Notes under the pieces: generated by a model
The model's database searches: none
What the model was told of the DNA's origin: nothing
The model's input: the letters and a program-made list of their open reading frames with translations, nothing else
Translations under genes and position numbers: made by a program
Assembly: GCA_964406945.1 (NCBI GenBank)
Contig: CAYOTO010000009.1
Span: 1 to 64,000 of the forward strand
DNA length: 64,000 nucleotides
Origin: UBA2266 sp964406945
GTDB taxonomy: Bacteria > Planctomycetota > Phycisphaerae > Sedimentisphaerales > Anaerobacaceae
Direction: 5' to 3'
Shown: positions 42,197-51,558 of the stretch, piece by piece
Position numbering within the stretch: position 1 is the stretch's first letter
Layout of the letters: each line of letters begins with the position of its first letter

Positions 42197-42852
42197 CCTA
42201 ACGAATTGCTCCCGCCGATTCGGCAATGATCGGGATGTGTCCGGGGAGGCCCGCGGGGGTGCAGTACGGTTGGTGTGAAAACAGATTCGCGCACGATTGG
42301 CGCGAGCATATTGCGTATGTATTTTGGTAAGGCATCGTTTCCAGCTTTTTGCGGGCGGATAATGGCTGATGGGGTTGTTGGCAGGCAGTGTGGCGCTATG
42401 GCGTGTTTGTGGCCGATCTGGAATGGGCCGGTGGTGCTGTACCATTCGGGTACGAAGGCGAAGGAGAATTTTCTCATTTGGGGGGCGTATCGGAGCAGGC
42501 CGAGGCCCAGAATGGTGTATATGCAGATGCCGAGGCTGCCGGAGGATTCGGTCAGTTCAAGCATCTCGGGCGATGGGCGCCCTTTTGCAGTGGTCGGGGC
42601 CGGCAGCGGCGTGATCAACCGGCCCTGGTTGCAGAGCAGGTCGTGAAAAGCAGTTTGGCAATTGCAGTCGATTGAGGCGGTATGCTCGCGGGCGGGGAAT
42701 GCGAGGGTTTGCGGGATTTCGCATATCGGGGGGCGAATTGCGGCCATGTCGGCGCGGCAGAGGCCGGATATGACAAAAGCCAATGCAAACGAAACAACGG
42801 CTCTTGTGCAGTCAAAGACTTTCGGCTGCGGTTTTGCTGCGCTGGGCCCCAT
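42187..42852 (-). CDS. Hypothetical protein with signal-like N-terminus and one central membrane helix
   Basis: A 221-codon frame. Near the N-terminus is a signal-like stretch (AVVSFALAFVISGLCRADM). A central hydrophobic segment (LGICIYTILGLGLL) follows and then RYAPQMRKFSFAFVPEWY and QIGHKHAIAPHCLP. The latter part has the look of a conserved block, but I cannot assign it to a family. The C-terminal 70 residues are Pro/Arg/His-rich and overlap the sigma-54 promoter of the next gene. A GC-rich composition with open frames on both strands makes the call uncertain. The ATG at 42852 has GGGGTGG upstream. Confidence 0.4.
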   Translation of the reverse strand: MGPSAAKPQPKVFDCTRAVVSFALAFVISGLCRADMAAIRPPICEIPQTLAFPAREHTASIDCNCQTAFHDLLCNQGRLITPLPAPTTAKGRPSPEMLELTESSGSLGICIYTILGLGLLRYAPQMRKFSFAFVPEWYSTTGPFQIGHKHAIAPHCLPTTPSAIIRPQKAGNDALPKYIRNMLAPIVRESVFTPTVLHPRGPPRTHPDHCRIGGSNSLGGT

Positions 42853-43234
42853 TTGCTACTTTTTTCCACCCCATCGTGCTGCTGTTGCCACCCCAATTGA
42901 TCTACTTCCACCCCCATAGCGGAAGAGAAGCAGTACGGCTCACTTCTTAATGGAGTAATTTAACGTTTGCAGCAGTTGAGTCAACAACATTTTTGCAAAT
43001 TTCCTGCTTTTTTTGTCTTTTTCCCTTTGTAAGCATTTAGGCTGGCTTCTGACGGCGTGCTGGATGTGGTTTGTCCTTGTTCGGGTATGTAAAGTGTGAG
43101 CCGGATATTAAGTAATCGACTCTGTCTTTGAAGCTTTTGATCGGGTCAGTCGTAAGCGAACGCACATTCCTTTTTATGACGTACTGGGGATGGTTGAGCC
43201 GTAGCCGATAGTAGGCCAGCAATGTCGGAGCATC
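42853..43234. other. Gap upstream of the hypothetical gene, downstream of the NfeD-like gene
   Basis: About 380 bases. The minus strand at 42853-42920 has three close copies of TGGGGTGG. At 43037-43222 a TTG-started 61-codon frame (with LNHPQYVIKRNVRSL) begins close after the NfeD-like stop; I recognise no family and do not call it a gene. The rest is A/T-rich with T runs. Confidence 0.3.
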
Positions 43235-43813
43235 TCAGTCAGAACGGCGTCTTTTGCGGACTGTGAGGCGGTTGTTTTTTATGGCGGTTATTTCCACGTT
43301 GGTCCGGGCGGGGATGAAGTCTGATTCGCCGGTGGCGTCGTACTCTTTATCGTCGATCAGGATTTTTCCCGTGGGGCGCAGGGGAGTTACTGTGGTGGCG
43401 CTTCGGCCGATAAGGGCGGGTATGTCTTTGGCGGGCGAGGGCGGGCGATACGGCTCAGGGGGTTGGAGGATCAGTTTTTCGCGGTCTGGGAAGCCGAGAA
43501 TCCATTGCTGAATGCCGTAGAGCACAACGGCTACAGAGAGCAGGATCGAGCCGCCGGTGAAGAGAGAGGGCAGGCCCAGAAGTATCAGCAGCAGGAACAT
43601 GGCCAGAAACGGAATGGTCTTGAGGATGCTGACGTTCAGTGCGCCGAAGAGGGCGAAGAAGACTATGAACAAGGCGAGGGTCCTGGTGCACACAAAGAAA
43701 ACGGTGCGGGCGCCGCGAGGGATGTTTTCGGGTCTGCGAACGTAGAGCCAGATGAGGAACCCCCCTGCCGTTGCGAGGTATGCGAGCAGGGTTATGATTG
43801 CGTCGGTGAGCAT
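43235..43813 (-). CDS. NfeD-like membrane protein with OB-fold domain
   Basis: A protein of about 192 residues with three to four hydrophobic helices in its first half (AIITLLAYLATAGGFLIWLYV, ALFIVFFALFGAL, FLAMFLLLILLGL, ILLSVAVVLYGIQ). A soluble C-terminal OB-like domain contains LIGRSATTVTPLRPTGKILI and ITAIKNNRLTVRK. This is the NfeD layout; such proteins normally pair with stomatins or ClpP-type membrane proteases, but no partner gene is adjacent. I place the start at 43813 (MLTDAIIT), where the first helix begins; the frame opens 15 codons earlier. Confidence 0.75.
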   Translation of the reverse strand: MLTDAIITLLAYLATAGGFLIWLYVRRPENIPRGARTVFFVCTRTLALFIVFFALFGALNVSILKTIPFLAMFLLLILLGLPSLFTGGSILLSVAVVLYGIQQWILGFPDREKLILQPPEPYRPPSPAKDIPALIGRSATTVTPLRPTGKILIDDKEYDATGESDFIPARTNVEITAIKNNRLTVRKRRRSD

Positions 43814-43979
43814 CAGGTCCGGGTCTGGGTGCAGTTTTTGTTGTCGCGGTGTTTGCAAATGTAAACAAGTCGGTCAAACCGGCTCCTGCGAATCCGGCGA
43901 GTGTTTTTCGCCTTCGCTTTTCTTAGCCGGAAAAGGCAGGAATACCCGGTGTCCGGAAAAATCAAGCGTGAAGACGGTG

Positions 43980-45530
43980 TCATTTCCGTTTGCCTCCACA
44001 CCGGCGATTCCAGGCCAGCCAACCTGAGAACAGCTTTTTCACCGTGGGCGTCAGGCGGGTGCGGCTGAAGTCGTCGGCTGCTTTCTTGATGGCCTCGGCC
44101 TGCGTCGGATAGGGATGGATGACCTCTGAAAGTTTCCCGAGCCCCACCTTGCCGGCCATGGCCACCGACACTTCGCTGATCATCTCGCCGGCGTGAGCCG
44201 CCACGATGGTGGCGCCGACAATACGATCCGTTCCTCGACGCACGTGAATCTTGACAAACCCTTCCTGCTCACCATCGGTGATCGCCCGATCCACCTCGCT
44301 CCAGTCGAGCTTGTAGGTATCTACCTCGATGCCCCGGTCTTTGGCTTGCCTTTCATAGAGACCGACGTGAGCAATCTCCGGGTCCGTATAGGTGCACCAT
44401 GGCATGGTCAGGCTGCTGAGTTTCTTTCTTCCCAGAAACAATGCGTTCCGGATCACAATGCGAGCGGCCGCATCTGCTGCGTGCGTGAACTTCCACTTCA
44501 TGCAAACATCGCCGGCGGCATAGATACGAGAATTGGTCGTCTCAAGGCGGTCATCCACCTGAATACCTCTTCGCTTGTCGTATTGCACGCCGACCGACTC
44601 CAGGTTCAAACCTTCGACATTCGCAGCCCGGCCGGCGCCTGCCAGAATCTCGTCCACCACCACACTGTATTCTTTGCCCTCGCATGAGTAATAGACCGCC
44701 TTTTCCGGACCCCGTGTTTGCGCCCGGGTGGGTGCGCAGCCAAGAATCAGGCGGATGCCCTCGCGCTTGAACCGCTCCTGGATGATATCCGCGGCGTCCG
44801 CATCCTCACGATCCAGCAGATGCTCGTTCTTGTGGAACAGTGTTACCTGCGTGCCAAGCCGTTGGAAGGCCTGGGCCAATTCACATCCGATGGGGCCGCC
44901 GCCGACCACGGCCATCCGAGCGGGTCGCTCGGTCAAATTGAAGACCGTCTCATTCGTCAGAAAACCCGTCCGCTCGATTCCTTCAATGCGAGGGGTCACT
45001 GCCCGCGCGCCGGTTGCGATAACAGCTTTCTTGAATCGCAGCGTGCTGCCGGCCACCGAGACTGTATCCGAATCCGCGAACTGTCCGTGCCCCAGGAAGA
45101 CGTCCACACCTGATTCAGAGAGCCGTTGCACCGAATCATGGTGACTAATGCGAGCCCGTATGCCTCGCATGCGCTCCATCACTGCGCCGAACTCGACCGA
45201 TACGCCGTCCGGCACATTTACGCCATAGCATTGTCCGTCCCGGATGTCGGCGACAACGCGGGATGAGCGGATGATGGACTTGGATGGGACGCAACCGACG
45301 TTGAGACAGTCGCCTCCGAGCAAATGTTTTTCGATCAGCGCGACTTTGGCGCCCAGCCCCGCCGCACCGGCGGCGGTCACGAGACCGGCGGTGCCCGCTC
45401 CGATCACCACCAGGTTGTAGCACGAAGCGGGCTGGGGGTTCTTCCAATCCGAGGGATGAACTTGTGCGGCCAGCTCCTGATTGGGAGCATCCCAGGGACT
45501 TATAACAGGTTGATCATTCTTCCGCGACAT
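43980..45530 (-). CDS. FAD-dependent pyridine nucleotide-disulfide oxidoreductase (mercuric-reductase-like)
   Basis: A 516-residue flavoprotein. It has the FAD motif VVIGAGTAGLVTAAGA near residue 40, the redox-active disulfide GGDCLNVGCVPSK, the NAD(P) motif AVVGGGPIGCELAQAF and the dimerisation domain. The C-terminus lacks the vicinal Cys pair that mercuric reductases use to bind Hg(II), and there is no N-terminal metal-binding domain. It is therefore a general disulfide reductase of this subfamily rather than a resistance enzyme. A TVP38-type membrane protein is encoded just upstream, a pairing common in bacteria. Its substrate is unknown. Confidence 0.85.
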   Translation of the reverse strand: MSRKNDQPVISPWDAPNQELAAQVHPSDWKNPQPASCYNLVVIGAGTAGLVTAAGAAGLGAKVALIEKHLLGGDCLNVGCVPSKSIIRSSRVVADIRDGQCYGVNVPDGVSVEFGAVMERMRGIRARISHHDSVQRLSESGVDVFLGHGQFADSDTVSVAGSTLRFKKAVIATGARAVTPRIEGIERTGFLTNETVFNLTERPARMAVVGGGPIGCELAQAFQRLGTQVTLFHKNEHLLDREDADAADIIQERFKREGIRLILGCAPTRAQTRGPEKAVYYSCEGKEYSVVVDEILAGAGRAANVEGLNLESVGVQYDKRRGIQVDDRLETTNSRIYAAGDVCMKWKFTHAADAAARIVIRNALFLGRKKLSSLTMPWCTYTDPEIAHVGLYERQAKDRGIEVDTYKLDWSEVDRAITDGEQEGFVKIHVRRGTDRIVGATIVAAHAGEMISEVSVAMAGKVGLGKLSEVIHPYPTQAEAIKKAADDFSRTRLTPTVKKLFSGWLAWNRRCGGKRK

Positions 45531-45542
45531 GTGACAACTCCT

Positions 45543-46271
45543 TCAAGACGCAATCCGTTCGGCCAGGGCTCTCCGCGCCAGGCGGGTAACCAGAACCGTA
45601 ACCAGTACGGTCGCCACCAGGCCCGCTCCATACAGAATCCACTCGCCCGTTGTGCGGGTGCGCCCGCCGGCGCCAAGTGTAGCCAGGTCACCGGCCAGAG
45701 AGCCGATGTATACATACATCACCGTGCCGGGAATCATACCCAGCCACGATGCAATGAAGTAGTGTTTGAGACTGACCTTTGTCAAGCCAAACCCATAGTT
45801 GAACAGATTGAAGGGAAAGATTGGCGAAAGCCGAGTCAGGACGACTATCTTCCAGCCTTCACGCCCCACAGCTTCGTCGATAGCCTTGAACTTGTCGTTT
45901 CCCGCAATTCGCCCGGCCACCCAGCCTCGGGCCAGGTACCGTCCGATGAGGAAGGCGCAGGTCGCGCCGATGGTTGATGCGACCGAAACCACGATGGAGC
46001 CCAGAACCACACCGAAGACGACGCCGGCCCCCAAGGTAAGGACGGAGCCGGGCAGAAGCAGCACGCAGGCGAGCACATACAGGGCCATGAAGATCAGCGG
46101 ACCCGCCGGGCCGAGGCCGGATATCCAGGCCAGCGCATCGCGAAAGACTTGCTGCAGATTGAAGTACTTCACGGCAACCAGCAGAGCAACGATTGCCGCG
46201 CCGACCAGAGTCAACTTCACAAGGATTCGGGTCGCGCCTCTCCTTACGGGCTTGGTTGTTACGCCGCTCAT
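45543..46271 (-). CDS. TVP38/TMEM64 (DedA-like) family membrane protein
   Basis: A 242-residue membrane protein with about six helices. The family core is GPAGPLIFMALYVLACVLLLPGS, then LTLGAGVVFGVVLGSIVVSVAST and GATCAFLIGRYLARGW. Further on FPFNLFNYGFGLTKVSLKHYF and GMIPGTVMYVYIGSLAGDL are typical SNARE-associated/DedA signatures. Its start overlaps the DUF547 gene by four bases (ATGA), and the disulfide reductase follows after 12 bases. Members are thought to move lipids or ions; the job here is unknown. Confidence 0.88.
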   Translation of the reverse strand: MSGVTTKPVRRGATRILVKLTLVGAAIVALLVAVKYFNLQQVFRDALAWISGLGPAGPLIFMALYVLACVLLLPGSVLTLGAGVVFGVVLGSIVVSVASTIGATCAFLIGRYLARGWVAGRIAGNDKFKAIDEAVGREGWKIVVLTRLSPIFPFNLFNYGFGLTKVSLKHYFIASWLGMIPGTVMYVYIGSLAGDLATLGAGGRTRTTGEWILYGAGLVATVLVTVLVTRLARRALAERIAS

Positions 46272-47134
46272 CTGCGTACCTTTCTTTCATTCAGGGACCA
46301 GTCGTAGTCCAGGTAATTCACGGCGAAATCCCCCGAGCGAATGTACAGCCGGTCCGCTTCGTCAAGATAGCCCGCGATGAAGTTCAACACGGCCGATAAC
46401 TCCTCATCATGGCGACCGAACTTTTGAGCGGGAGCATACGTTTTGACAAAATCCTTCGCAAACCACTTAAAGATGGAGGAAAGGTGGACCACGTCTTTAC
46501 TGCGGTCGATTCTGAACTTGTCGCGATCGCCAAGGAAGCGCCGCGTCTGGTCGTTGAGCTGCCGGTCCAGCCGGTCGCCGACGTATGGTTCGTTGCGAAG
46601 CGCAGGACATCCCATCGCTGCACAGACCAGCGCCATGTGGATTCTCGGTTCATTGAACCGCGCACGGAGGATCTTGTGCTCGATATGCTCCAGGGTCATC
46701 TTCCTGCCCATGACGGTAAACTTGAGCTTGTCCCAAACCCCCGAGATCTGGCGGATGCTGTTTTTCGGGTAGACCAAACCCGAAAAAAAACCCGCCTTTA
46801 TTGGATAATGGTCGATAATGGCTTTCAGCGTCAGACCATTGTAAGCATTCAACCAGAAAGCGATTTTGGCGTTGTTGTCCCAAAGATCATACCGACTGCG
46901 CGGCACTGCGGCAATTGCCTTCAGGTAGCCGAGCAACTGCGCCGGGTGAGCCTTGAGATGTTCATAATCAACCATGCCTTTGTCATCGACATGGGTCTTG
47001 AGTGCCTTGGCGTACGAGGAATAATCAAAGGATTGTTCCTGGTCCTGGGCCAGCACCGTTCCGGCGAAGATGCTCAGCCCCAGCACCACAAAAGACGCCC
47101 CAATCAGTCTCACATTCGTTGTTTCACTTGCCAT
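46268..47134 (-). CDS. DUF547-domain exported protein
   Basis: A 288-residue protein with a signal peptide (LIGASFVVLGLSIFAGTVLA). The DUF547 domain shows FDYSSYAKALKTHV, AKIAFWLNAYNGLTLKAII, RKMTLEHIEHKILRARF and IHMALVCAAMGCPALRNEPY; the conserved Asn, His and Cys fit a transglutaminase/cysteine-protease-like fold, but the activity is unknown. GGAGGTGA six bases before the ATG at 47134 settles the start over the frame's first codon at 47149. It forms a coupled unit with the TVP38-like and flavoprotein genes. Confidence 0.88.
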   Translation of the reverse strand: MASETTNVRLIGASFVVLGLSIFAGTVLAQDQEQSFDYSSYAKALKTHVDDKGMVDYEHLKAHPAQLLGYLKAIAAVPRSRYDLWDNNAKIAFWLNAYNGLTLKAIIDHYPIKAGFFSGLVYPKNSIRQISGVWDKLKFTVMGRKMTLEHIEHKILRARFNEPRIHMALVCAAMGCPALRNEPYVGDRLDRQLNDQTRRFLGDRDKFRIDRSKDVVHLSSIFKWFAKDFVKTYAPAQKFGRHDEELSAVLNFIAGYLDEADRLYIRSGDFAVNYLDYDWSLNERKVRR

Positions 47135-47193
47135 AATAGTCACCTCCATCTGTCTTTATAACGGAAACATGCATATCATTCAATGATATCTTA

Positions 47194-49026
47194 CTACTTT
47201 TGGTCCAGGGAACGATTCAGATTGTAGGCGGCACTGATCAGCGAGATATGCGTGAACGCCTGGGGAAAATTGCCCAGTGCCTCGCCGCAGGGACCGATCT
47301 GTTCGGCGAACAATCCCAGATGATTGCAATGGCTCATCATGCGTTCAAACATCAGTCTGGCGTCGTCGAGCCGGGCCGGGTCGATTCGGCCGGCCCGCGT
47401 CAGCGCTTCGATGAGCCAGAAGCTGCAGATGTTGAAGGTCCCCTCCTCTCCGTCCAGGCCGTCGCGGCCGTTTTGCGTGTTGTACCGATAGACAAGGCCG
47501 CCCGCGGTGAGCCCGTTCTGCCGAATAGAGGCGCGAATTGCATCGATGGTGCCGAGCATCCGCGGATCTGTCGGGGAAGCGAAGAAAACGAGCGGCATAA
47601 TGAGGTTCGCCGCGTCCAGCGATTTCGTGCCGTACGCCTGAACGAAGGCATTGCGATCTGCGTCCCAGCCTTTCTCATGGATGTTTTTGTAAATCGTGTC
47701 TCTTACTTCCAGCCATTTTTGGCGATCAGCCGGGAAAGATCGCTTCTGTGCCAGTCGAAGCCCCCGATCCAGAGCAACCCATGACATTACCTTCGAGTAG
47801 ACAAAGTGCTGGGGCGCCGTACGAAATTCCCATATACCGTGATCCGGCCGGTGCCAGTTGTCACATACCCAGTCAATGCTCTTGCGCAGGCTTCGCCAGA
47901 GTTCGTACGAAATCGGCGTTCCGTACTTGTTGTACAGGTACACCGAATCCATCAGTTCACCATAGATGTCGGTCTGAATCTGCTCGTAAGCGGCGTTGCC
48001 GATACGAACGGGACTGGATCCTTGGTAACCCTCGAGGTGGTCAAGGATTTGCTCGGAAGTATCGTCTCGACCGTCGATCCCGTACATCAGGCGGAGCGAG
48101 CCGTCCGGATTCGCCTCCCGGCATCGGTCCGCTATCCACTGCATGAACCGCGTCGCCTCGTCGCGAAATCCGATGCGCATCAGGGCGTATACGGTGAACG
48201 CGGCATCGCGAATCCAGACGTAGCGATAGTCCCAGTTGCGACCGCCCCCCGTGATCTCGGGTAGCGAGCAGGTTGGCGCCGCCACAATCGCGCCGGTCGG
48301 CTCAAATGTCAGCAATTTGAGCACCAGAGCGGACCGGTGGACCATCTCGCGCCAGCGACCGGTATACGAGCACCGTGAGAGCCAGCGGCGCCAGTAACGA
48401 ACCGTCCGGACGAAACAATCTTCAGCCTCTGCCGCGGAAAATGACACGCCGCACTTATGTTCATGCTCGATCAATTGCAGTGCAAAAACAGCCCTTTGTC
48501 CTTCCAGTAGCGTGAAATCCCCTGTCACCGCCCCGCCTTCCAGTCGCAACGGTGTTGCCGTGGCGACTCCCAGACTTTGCGTCGATGAATGAAAACACAC
48601 CCCTTGCGAAGTCATGACCGTATCGTGCGCGTCCCTCGCGTAGTTGAAAGCAGGCAGGCAAAACAACTGCATTGGGACTTCACCGCTGAGTCCGGTGACA
48701 ATTCGAACGAGCAGATGATGATCATATAGCTTGGTTTCATCCGGTATCACCATAAAATCGGCCAACTCGACCACTCCGTCGGCACAAAGAAACCGCGTGA
48801 TTAAAACGTTCGTCTCGGGCCAGTAGAACTGCTTGGAGTGCACGTGCGGAATCTTTGGCCAAATACGGAAATTCCCGCCCTTATTCTCGTCGAGAATAGC
48901 TGCGAAGACACTCGGCGAATCGAAATGCGGGAAACAGAGCCAGTCGATTGAACCGTTTTTGCCTACCAGGGCCGCAGTGCGCATGTTCCCGATCAAGCCA
49001 TAGCCCTCTATCGGTTGATACCCCAT
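47194..49026 (-). CDS. Glycoside hydrolase family 15 protein (glucoamylase/trehalase-like)
   Basis: A 610-residue cytoplasmic GH15 enzyme. The N-terminal beta-domain begins YQPIEGYGLIGNMRTAALVG and IDWLCFPHFDSPSVFA. The (alpha/alpha)6 barrel has GRNWDYRYVWIRDAAFTVYAL near residue 265 and ends with ALGNFPQAFTHISLISAAYNL. EEGTFNICSFWLIEAL carries a likely catalytic Glu pair. Bacterial members act on glucans or trehalose; the exact substrate is not readable from sequence. AAAAGGAG lies seven bases before the ATG. It starts the run of four genes down to 43980. Confidence 0.92.
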   Translation of the reverse strand: MGYQPIEGYGLIGNMRTAALVGKNGSIDWLCFPHFDSPSVFAAILDENKGGNFRIWPKIPHVHSKQFYWPETNVLITRFLCADGVVELADFMVIPDETKLYDHHLLVRIVTGLSGEVPMQLFCLPAFNYARDAHDTVMTSQGVCFHSSTQSLGVATATPLRLEGGAVTGDFTLLEGQRAVFALQLIEHEHKCGVSFSAAEAEDCFVRTVRYWRRWLSRCSYTGRWREMVHRSALVLKLLTFEPTGAIVAAPTCSLPEITGGGRNWDYRYVWIRDAAFTVYALMRIGFRDEATRFMQWIADRCREANPDGSLRLMYGIDGRDDTSEQILDHLEGYQGSSPVRIGNAAYEQIQTDIYGELMDSVYLYNKYGTPISYELWRSLRKSIDWVCDNWHRPDHGIWEFRTAPQHFVYSKVMSWVALDRGLRLAQKRSFPADRQKWLEVRDTIYKNIHEKGWDADRNAFVQAYGTKSLDAANLIMPLVFFASPTDPRMLGTIDAIRASIRQNGLTAGGLVYRYNTQNGRDGLDGEEGTFNICSFWLIEALTRAGRIDPARLDDARLMFERMMSHCNHLGLFAEQIGPCGEALGNFPQAFTHISLISAAYNLNRSLDQK

Positions 49027-49211
49027 AATAAACTCCTTTTATCAAGGGCTTTTCCATGTACGTCAAAAACAATAAAGTGTCACAGTCCTCCGTACGCCGT
49101 TTGGCCGCCGGTCATCAGCACTTGACCAAGCAGCAGCCTCGCGATGCATGGGACGCGCCTCGCTCATGGTACGCTAATCAGGGCGGCAAGTTCTACTCAC
49201 TTTGCCGCAAT

Positions 49212-50309
49212 TTAACTTTTTTGTGCCCAGCCTGCGAGACGGGGTTTGATGACGTCCCTGAATGTTATCTGCCATGCGGCGGTCAGCGGTATTGCGACGA
49301 GCATTCCGAGCAGGCCCGCGACTGCGCCGGCGGCCATGACGGCGAAGAGTACGACAACGGGGTGCAGTTTGAGTTTGCCGCCCTGGAGCAGCGGGCTGAA
49401 TACCCAGCCGTCGAGGAACTGGACGAAGGCGAATACGACGGTGGGCCAGAGCAATGCGTAGAACAGGACCGACATGTTGTCTGCGCCGAGGCTGTTTACC
49501 AGCAGCACGAGCAGCCAGACGAGCCCGGAGGCGAATGGAATAATGTTGAAAAAGCCCGCGGTGACTCCGAATATGAACCAGAACGGGACTCCGGCTATCG
49601 CCCAGCCTGTTGTAAAGCAGATGCTCAGGAGCAGCGCCACGAGCAGGCGGGTGCGGAGGAATATGCCGGCGGCGTCGCTGATTTTGCAGACGGTTGTGAG
49701 GATTTCGTCTTTGTGTGAGGGCGGCAGAAACTGCTTGAACCAGTTTCGGATGTCGGGCAAATGCACGGAAAAAGCCCAGAAGAAAAGAACGACGAGCAAT
49801 ATGTAGACGCCAATGTAGGTTAGGGCGCCGAAGGTGGAGGCGAAGATGCCGAGGGATTTGCCGATCGCGCCCAAGAGCATGGATATGAGTTTGCCGGGGT
49901 TTTTGGCAACGGCGTCGATCTGCTCGCGGATTCCCCCGTCGAGCGTGCTGCCGCGGCCGATGGTATTGAGTATTTTTTCGGTGTATTCGGGGAGGTTTTG
50001 TACGAACTGGACGATTTGCTCGACGGCCAGCGGTACGAGCCAGACGGCCAGGCCGATGATGATCAGGGCGAGTATAACGAGCATCAGGGTTACGAGGACG
50101 ATGCGGGGCCAGTGCCAGTGGCGGTTTGTCCAGTCTACGACCGGATCAAAGACATAGGCCAGTAGGAAGCCGACAAGTATTGGACTGAGCAGGCCTCGAA
50201 GGATCCACATAAGAGCGATCAGCGCGAAGAAGATGAGGAAGCCGGCGATTACGACGAACATGGACCGCCTCAGTTCGTTTTCTTCTGCATGATCGATCTG
50301 CTCAGCCAT
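49212..50309 (-). CDS. AI-2E-family transporter (TqsA/PerM-like)
   Basis: A 365-residue permease with about eight helices. The first two (MFVVIAGFLIFFALIALMWIL, LLSPILVGFLLAYVFDPVVDW) and the PVVDW turn are typical of the family. A soluble helical part follows (LPEYTEKILNTIGRG), and later helices include GVPFWFIFGVTAGFFNIIPFASG. The C-terminal block VVLFAVMAAGAVAGLLGMLVAIPLTA is also conserved. Members export small molecules, ions or autoinducer-2; substrate here is unknown. A 185-base gap with no gene separates it from the GH15 gene. Confidence 0.9.
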   Translation of the reverse strand: MAEQIDHAEENELRRSMFVVIAGFLIFFALIALMWILRGLLSPILVGFLLAYVFDPVVDWTNRHWHWPRIVLVTLMLVILALIIIGLAVWLVPLAVEQIVQFVQNLPEYTEKILNTIGRGSTLDGGIREQIDAVAKNPGKLISMLLGAIGKSLGIFASTFGALTYIGVYILLVVLFFWAFSVHLPDIRNWFKQFLPPSHKDEILTTVCKISDAAGIFLRTRLLVALLLSICFTTGWAIAGVPFWFIFGVTAGFFNIIPFASGLVWLLVLLVNSLGADNMSVLFYALLWPTVVFAFVQFLDGWVFSPLLQGGKLKLHPVVVLFAVMAAGAVAGLLGMLVAIPLTAAWQITFRDVIKPRLAGWAQKS

Positions 50310-50372
50310 TTTGGAACGACCGTTTCGAATTCAGGGGTGCAGGAGGCGGCCGCGGGGTCGGTTGACGCGGCG

Positions 50373-51437
50373 TTACTGTGTTTGGGCGTCGAGGACGGCG
50401 TAACATTTCAGGGCAACTTCGTCATCGGGGGAGATTCTTATTCGCAGGGTGTCGTTGAATGATTTCCGTTGCTGTTCGGGCGGCGGAGGGGTGATCCGGA
50501 TGGTGAGGCGGTAACCGTTTTGCATCGGAGTCTGCTGGATTTTCTGGATATGCCCGTTGTCCGAGGTTACTTCGGCGATGTCGAAGGTGCGGCGATAATT
50601 GCTCGAAACGTAGACGTCTCTTGTGATCGGCTCGGCGGGGTGGACGTTGTGCATGGTCAGGACGGGCGGATTTACCTGGTAGGCTGAGAGGGCCCGGAAG
50701 GGAATTGTTATGTCTTTTGTCGTGGGGTGAGTGAGATAGAAAGTGATGTAGCCGGGCATGTCCGCGCGGAGGGTGTTTGGATCCGCGTGGAGGCGAATGT
50801 CATGGCTGAGTGCCCAGACGGACGGATCTATCTCGGCGGTGATGGCTTTGTCGGTAGCGACGCATCTTTGGACGGCGAACCGGCGGTCGTCGGCGGCGGT
50901 GAGCCTAATTGCGGTCGGGTCCTCGTCGTCGAGTTTTATCAGCAGGCTGGGTGGCTCGGCGGCAATTGCATTGGCGATTTCGGCCCTGAGGGTCAGGCGA
51001 ATCTTCGGTGCGGCTTCATCGTCGGTGTGGATGTAGATTCGTCTGAGATATAGCCCCGGCCTTGATTTTGCCAGATACCACACCTGGATCGTGCCTGACT
51101 CGCCGGGTGCGTAGGTGGTCTTTTTCGTTCTGGCGGCGACTCCGCAGCAGCCTTCAATCTTCGTAATTGTCACGGGTTTTTGAGCGGTGTTCTGGAAATC
51201 GAACACGAGTTCCTGCTGACTGGCGGGTTCAATTACGCCCAGGTCCTGCGTTGCCTTGTCAAATTTAAGTCCGGGCCGGTTATTTTCGGCGGCCCAGAGG
51301 GCGTTTTCGGTCGCTGGGTCCATCAGGGGACCTTTAGGCGACCCGATATCCGTTGCGGGCACCTGATCGCGGCAGCCCGGCACAAGAGCCGCGGCCGCGA
51401 GCAAGAACAAGAAACTGACTGTACCAGGTGATTTCAT
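50373..51437 (-). CDS. DUF1573-domain lipoprotein
   Basis: A 354-residue lipoprotein (signal FLFLLAAAALVPGC with the lipobox Cys). The DUF1573 Ig-like domain follows: FDKATQDLGVIEPASQQELVF, then IEGCCGVAARTKKTTYAPGESGTIQVWY. Two further beta-sandwich regions make up the C-terminal two thirds (VYVSSNYRRTFDIAEVTSDN). It is probably anchored to a membrane facing the periplasm and takes part in cell-surface assembly; no enzymatic motif is seen. These proteins are abundant in Planctomycetota. A similar lipoprotein gene lies immediately upstream. Confidence 0.85.
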   Translation of the reverse strand: MKSPGTVSFLFLLAAAALVPGCRDQVPATDIGSPKGPLMDPATENALWAAENNRPGLKFDKATQDLGVIEPASQQELVFDFQNTAQKPVTITKIEGCCGVAARTKKTTYAPGESGTIQVWYLAKSRPGLYLRRIYIHTDDEAAPKIRLTLRAEIANAIAAEPPSLLIKLDDEDPTAIRLTAADDRRFAVQRCVATDKAITAEIDPSVWALSHDIRLHADPNTLRADMPGYITFYLTHPTTKDITIPFRALSAYQVNPPVLTMHNVHPAEPITRDVYVSSNYRRTFDIAEVTSDNGHIQKIQQTPMQNGYRLTIRITPPPPEQQRKSFNDTLRIRISPDDEVALKCYAVLDAQTQ

Positions 51438-51558
51438 TTTCGTCGTTCGTCAGAAGAATGACAAAGGGTGCTTTAGCTTGAATTCACTACGAGATGGAGA
51501 TAAAGGGCGACGCGACGTATTATGTGCCGCGCCGCCAAACAATATATCCAAGGAACGC

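Noticed and set aside
43037..43222. 61-codon frame after the NfeD-like gene
   Set aside because: TTG start with no ribosome site and no family; close position to the NfeD stop is the only support.
43980..45530. Naming the flavoprotein a mercuric reductase
   Set aside because: The C-terminal Cys pair and N-terminal metal domain are absent, and no mer genes are nearby.
49056..49718. 220-codon plus-strand frame opposite the AI-2E-family gene
   Set aside because: Low-complexity Glu/Tyr/Gly composition and exact antisense position to a conserved permease.
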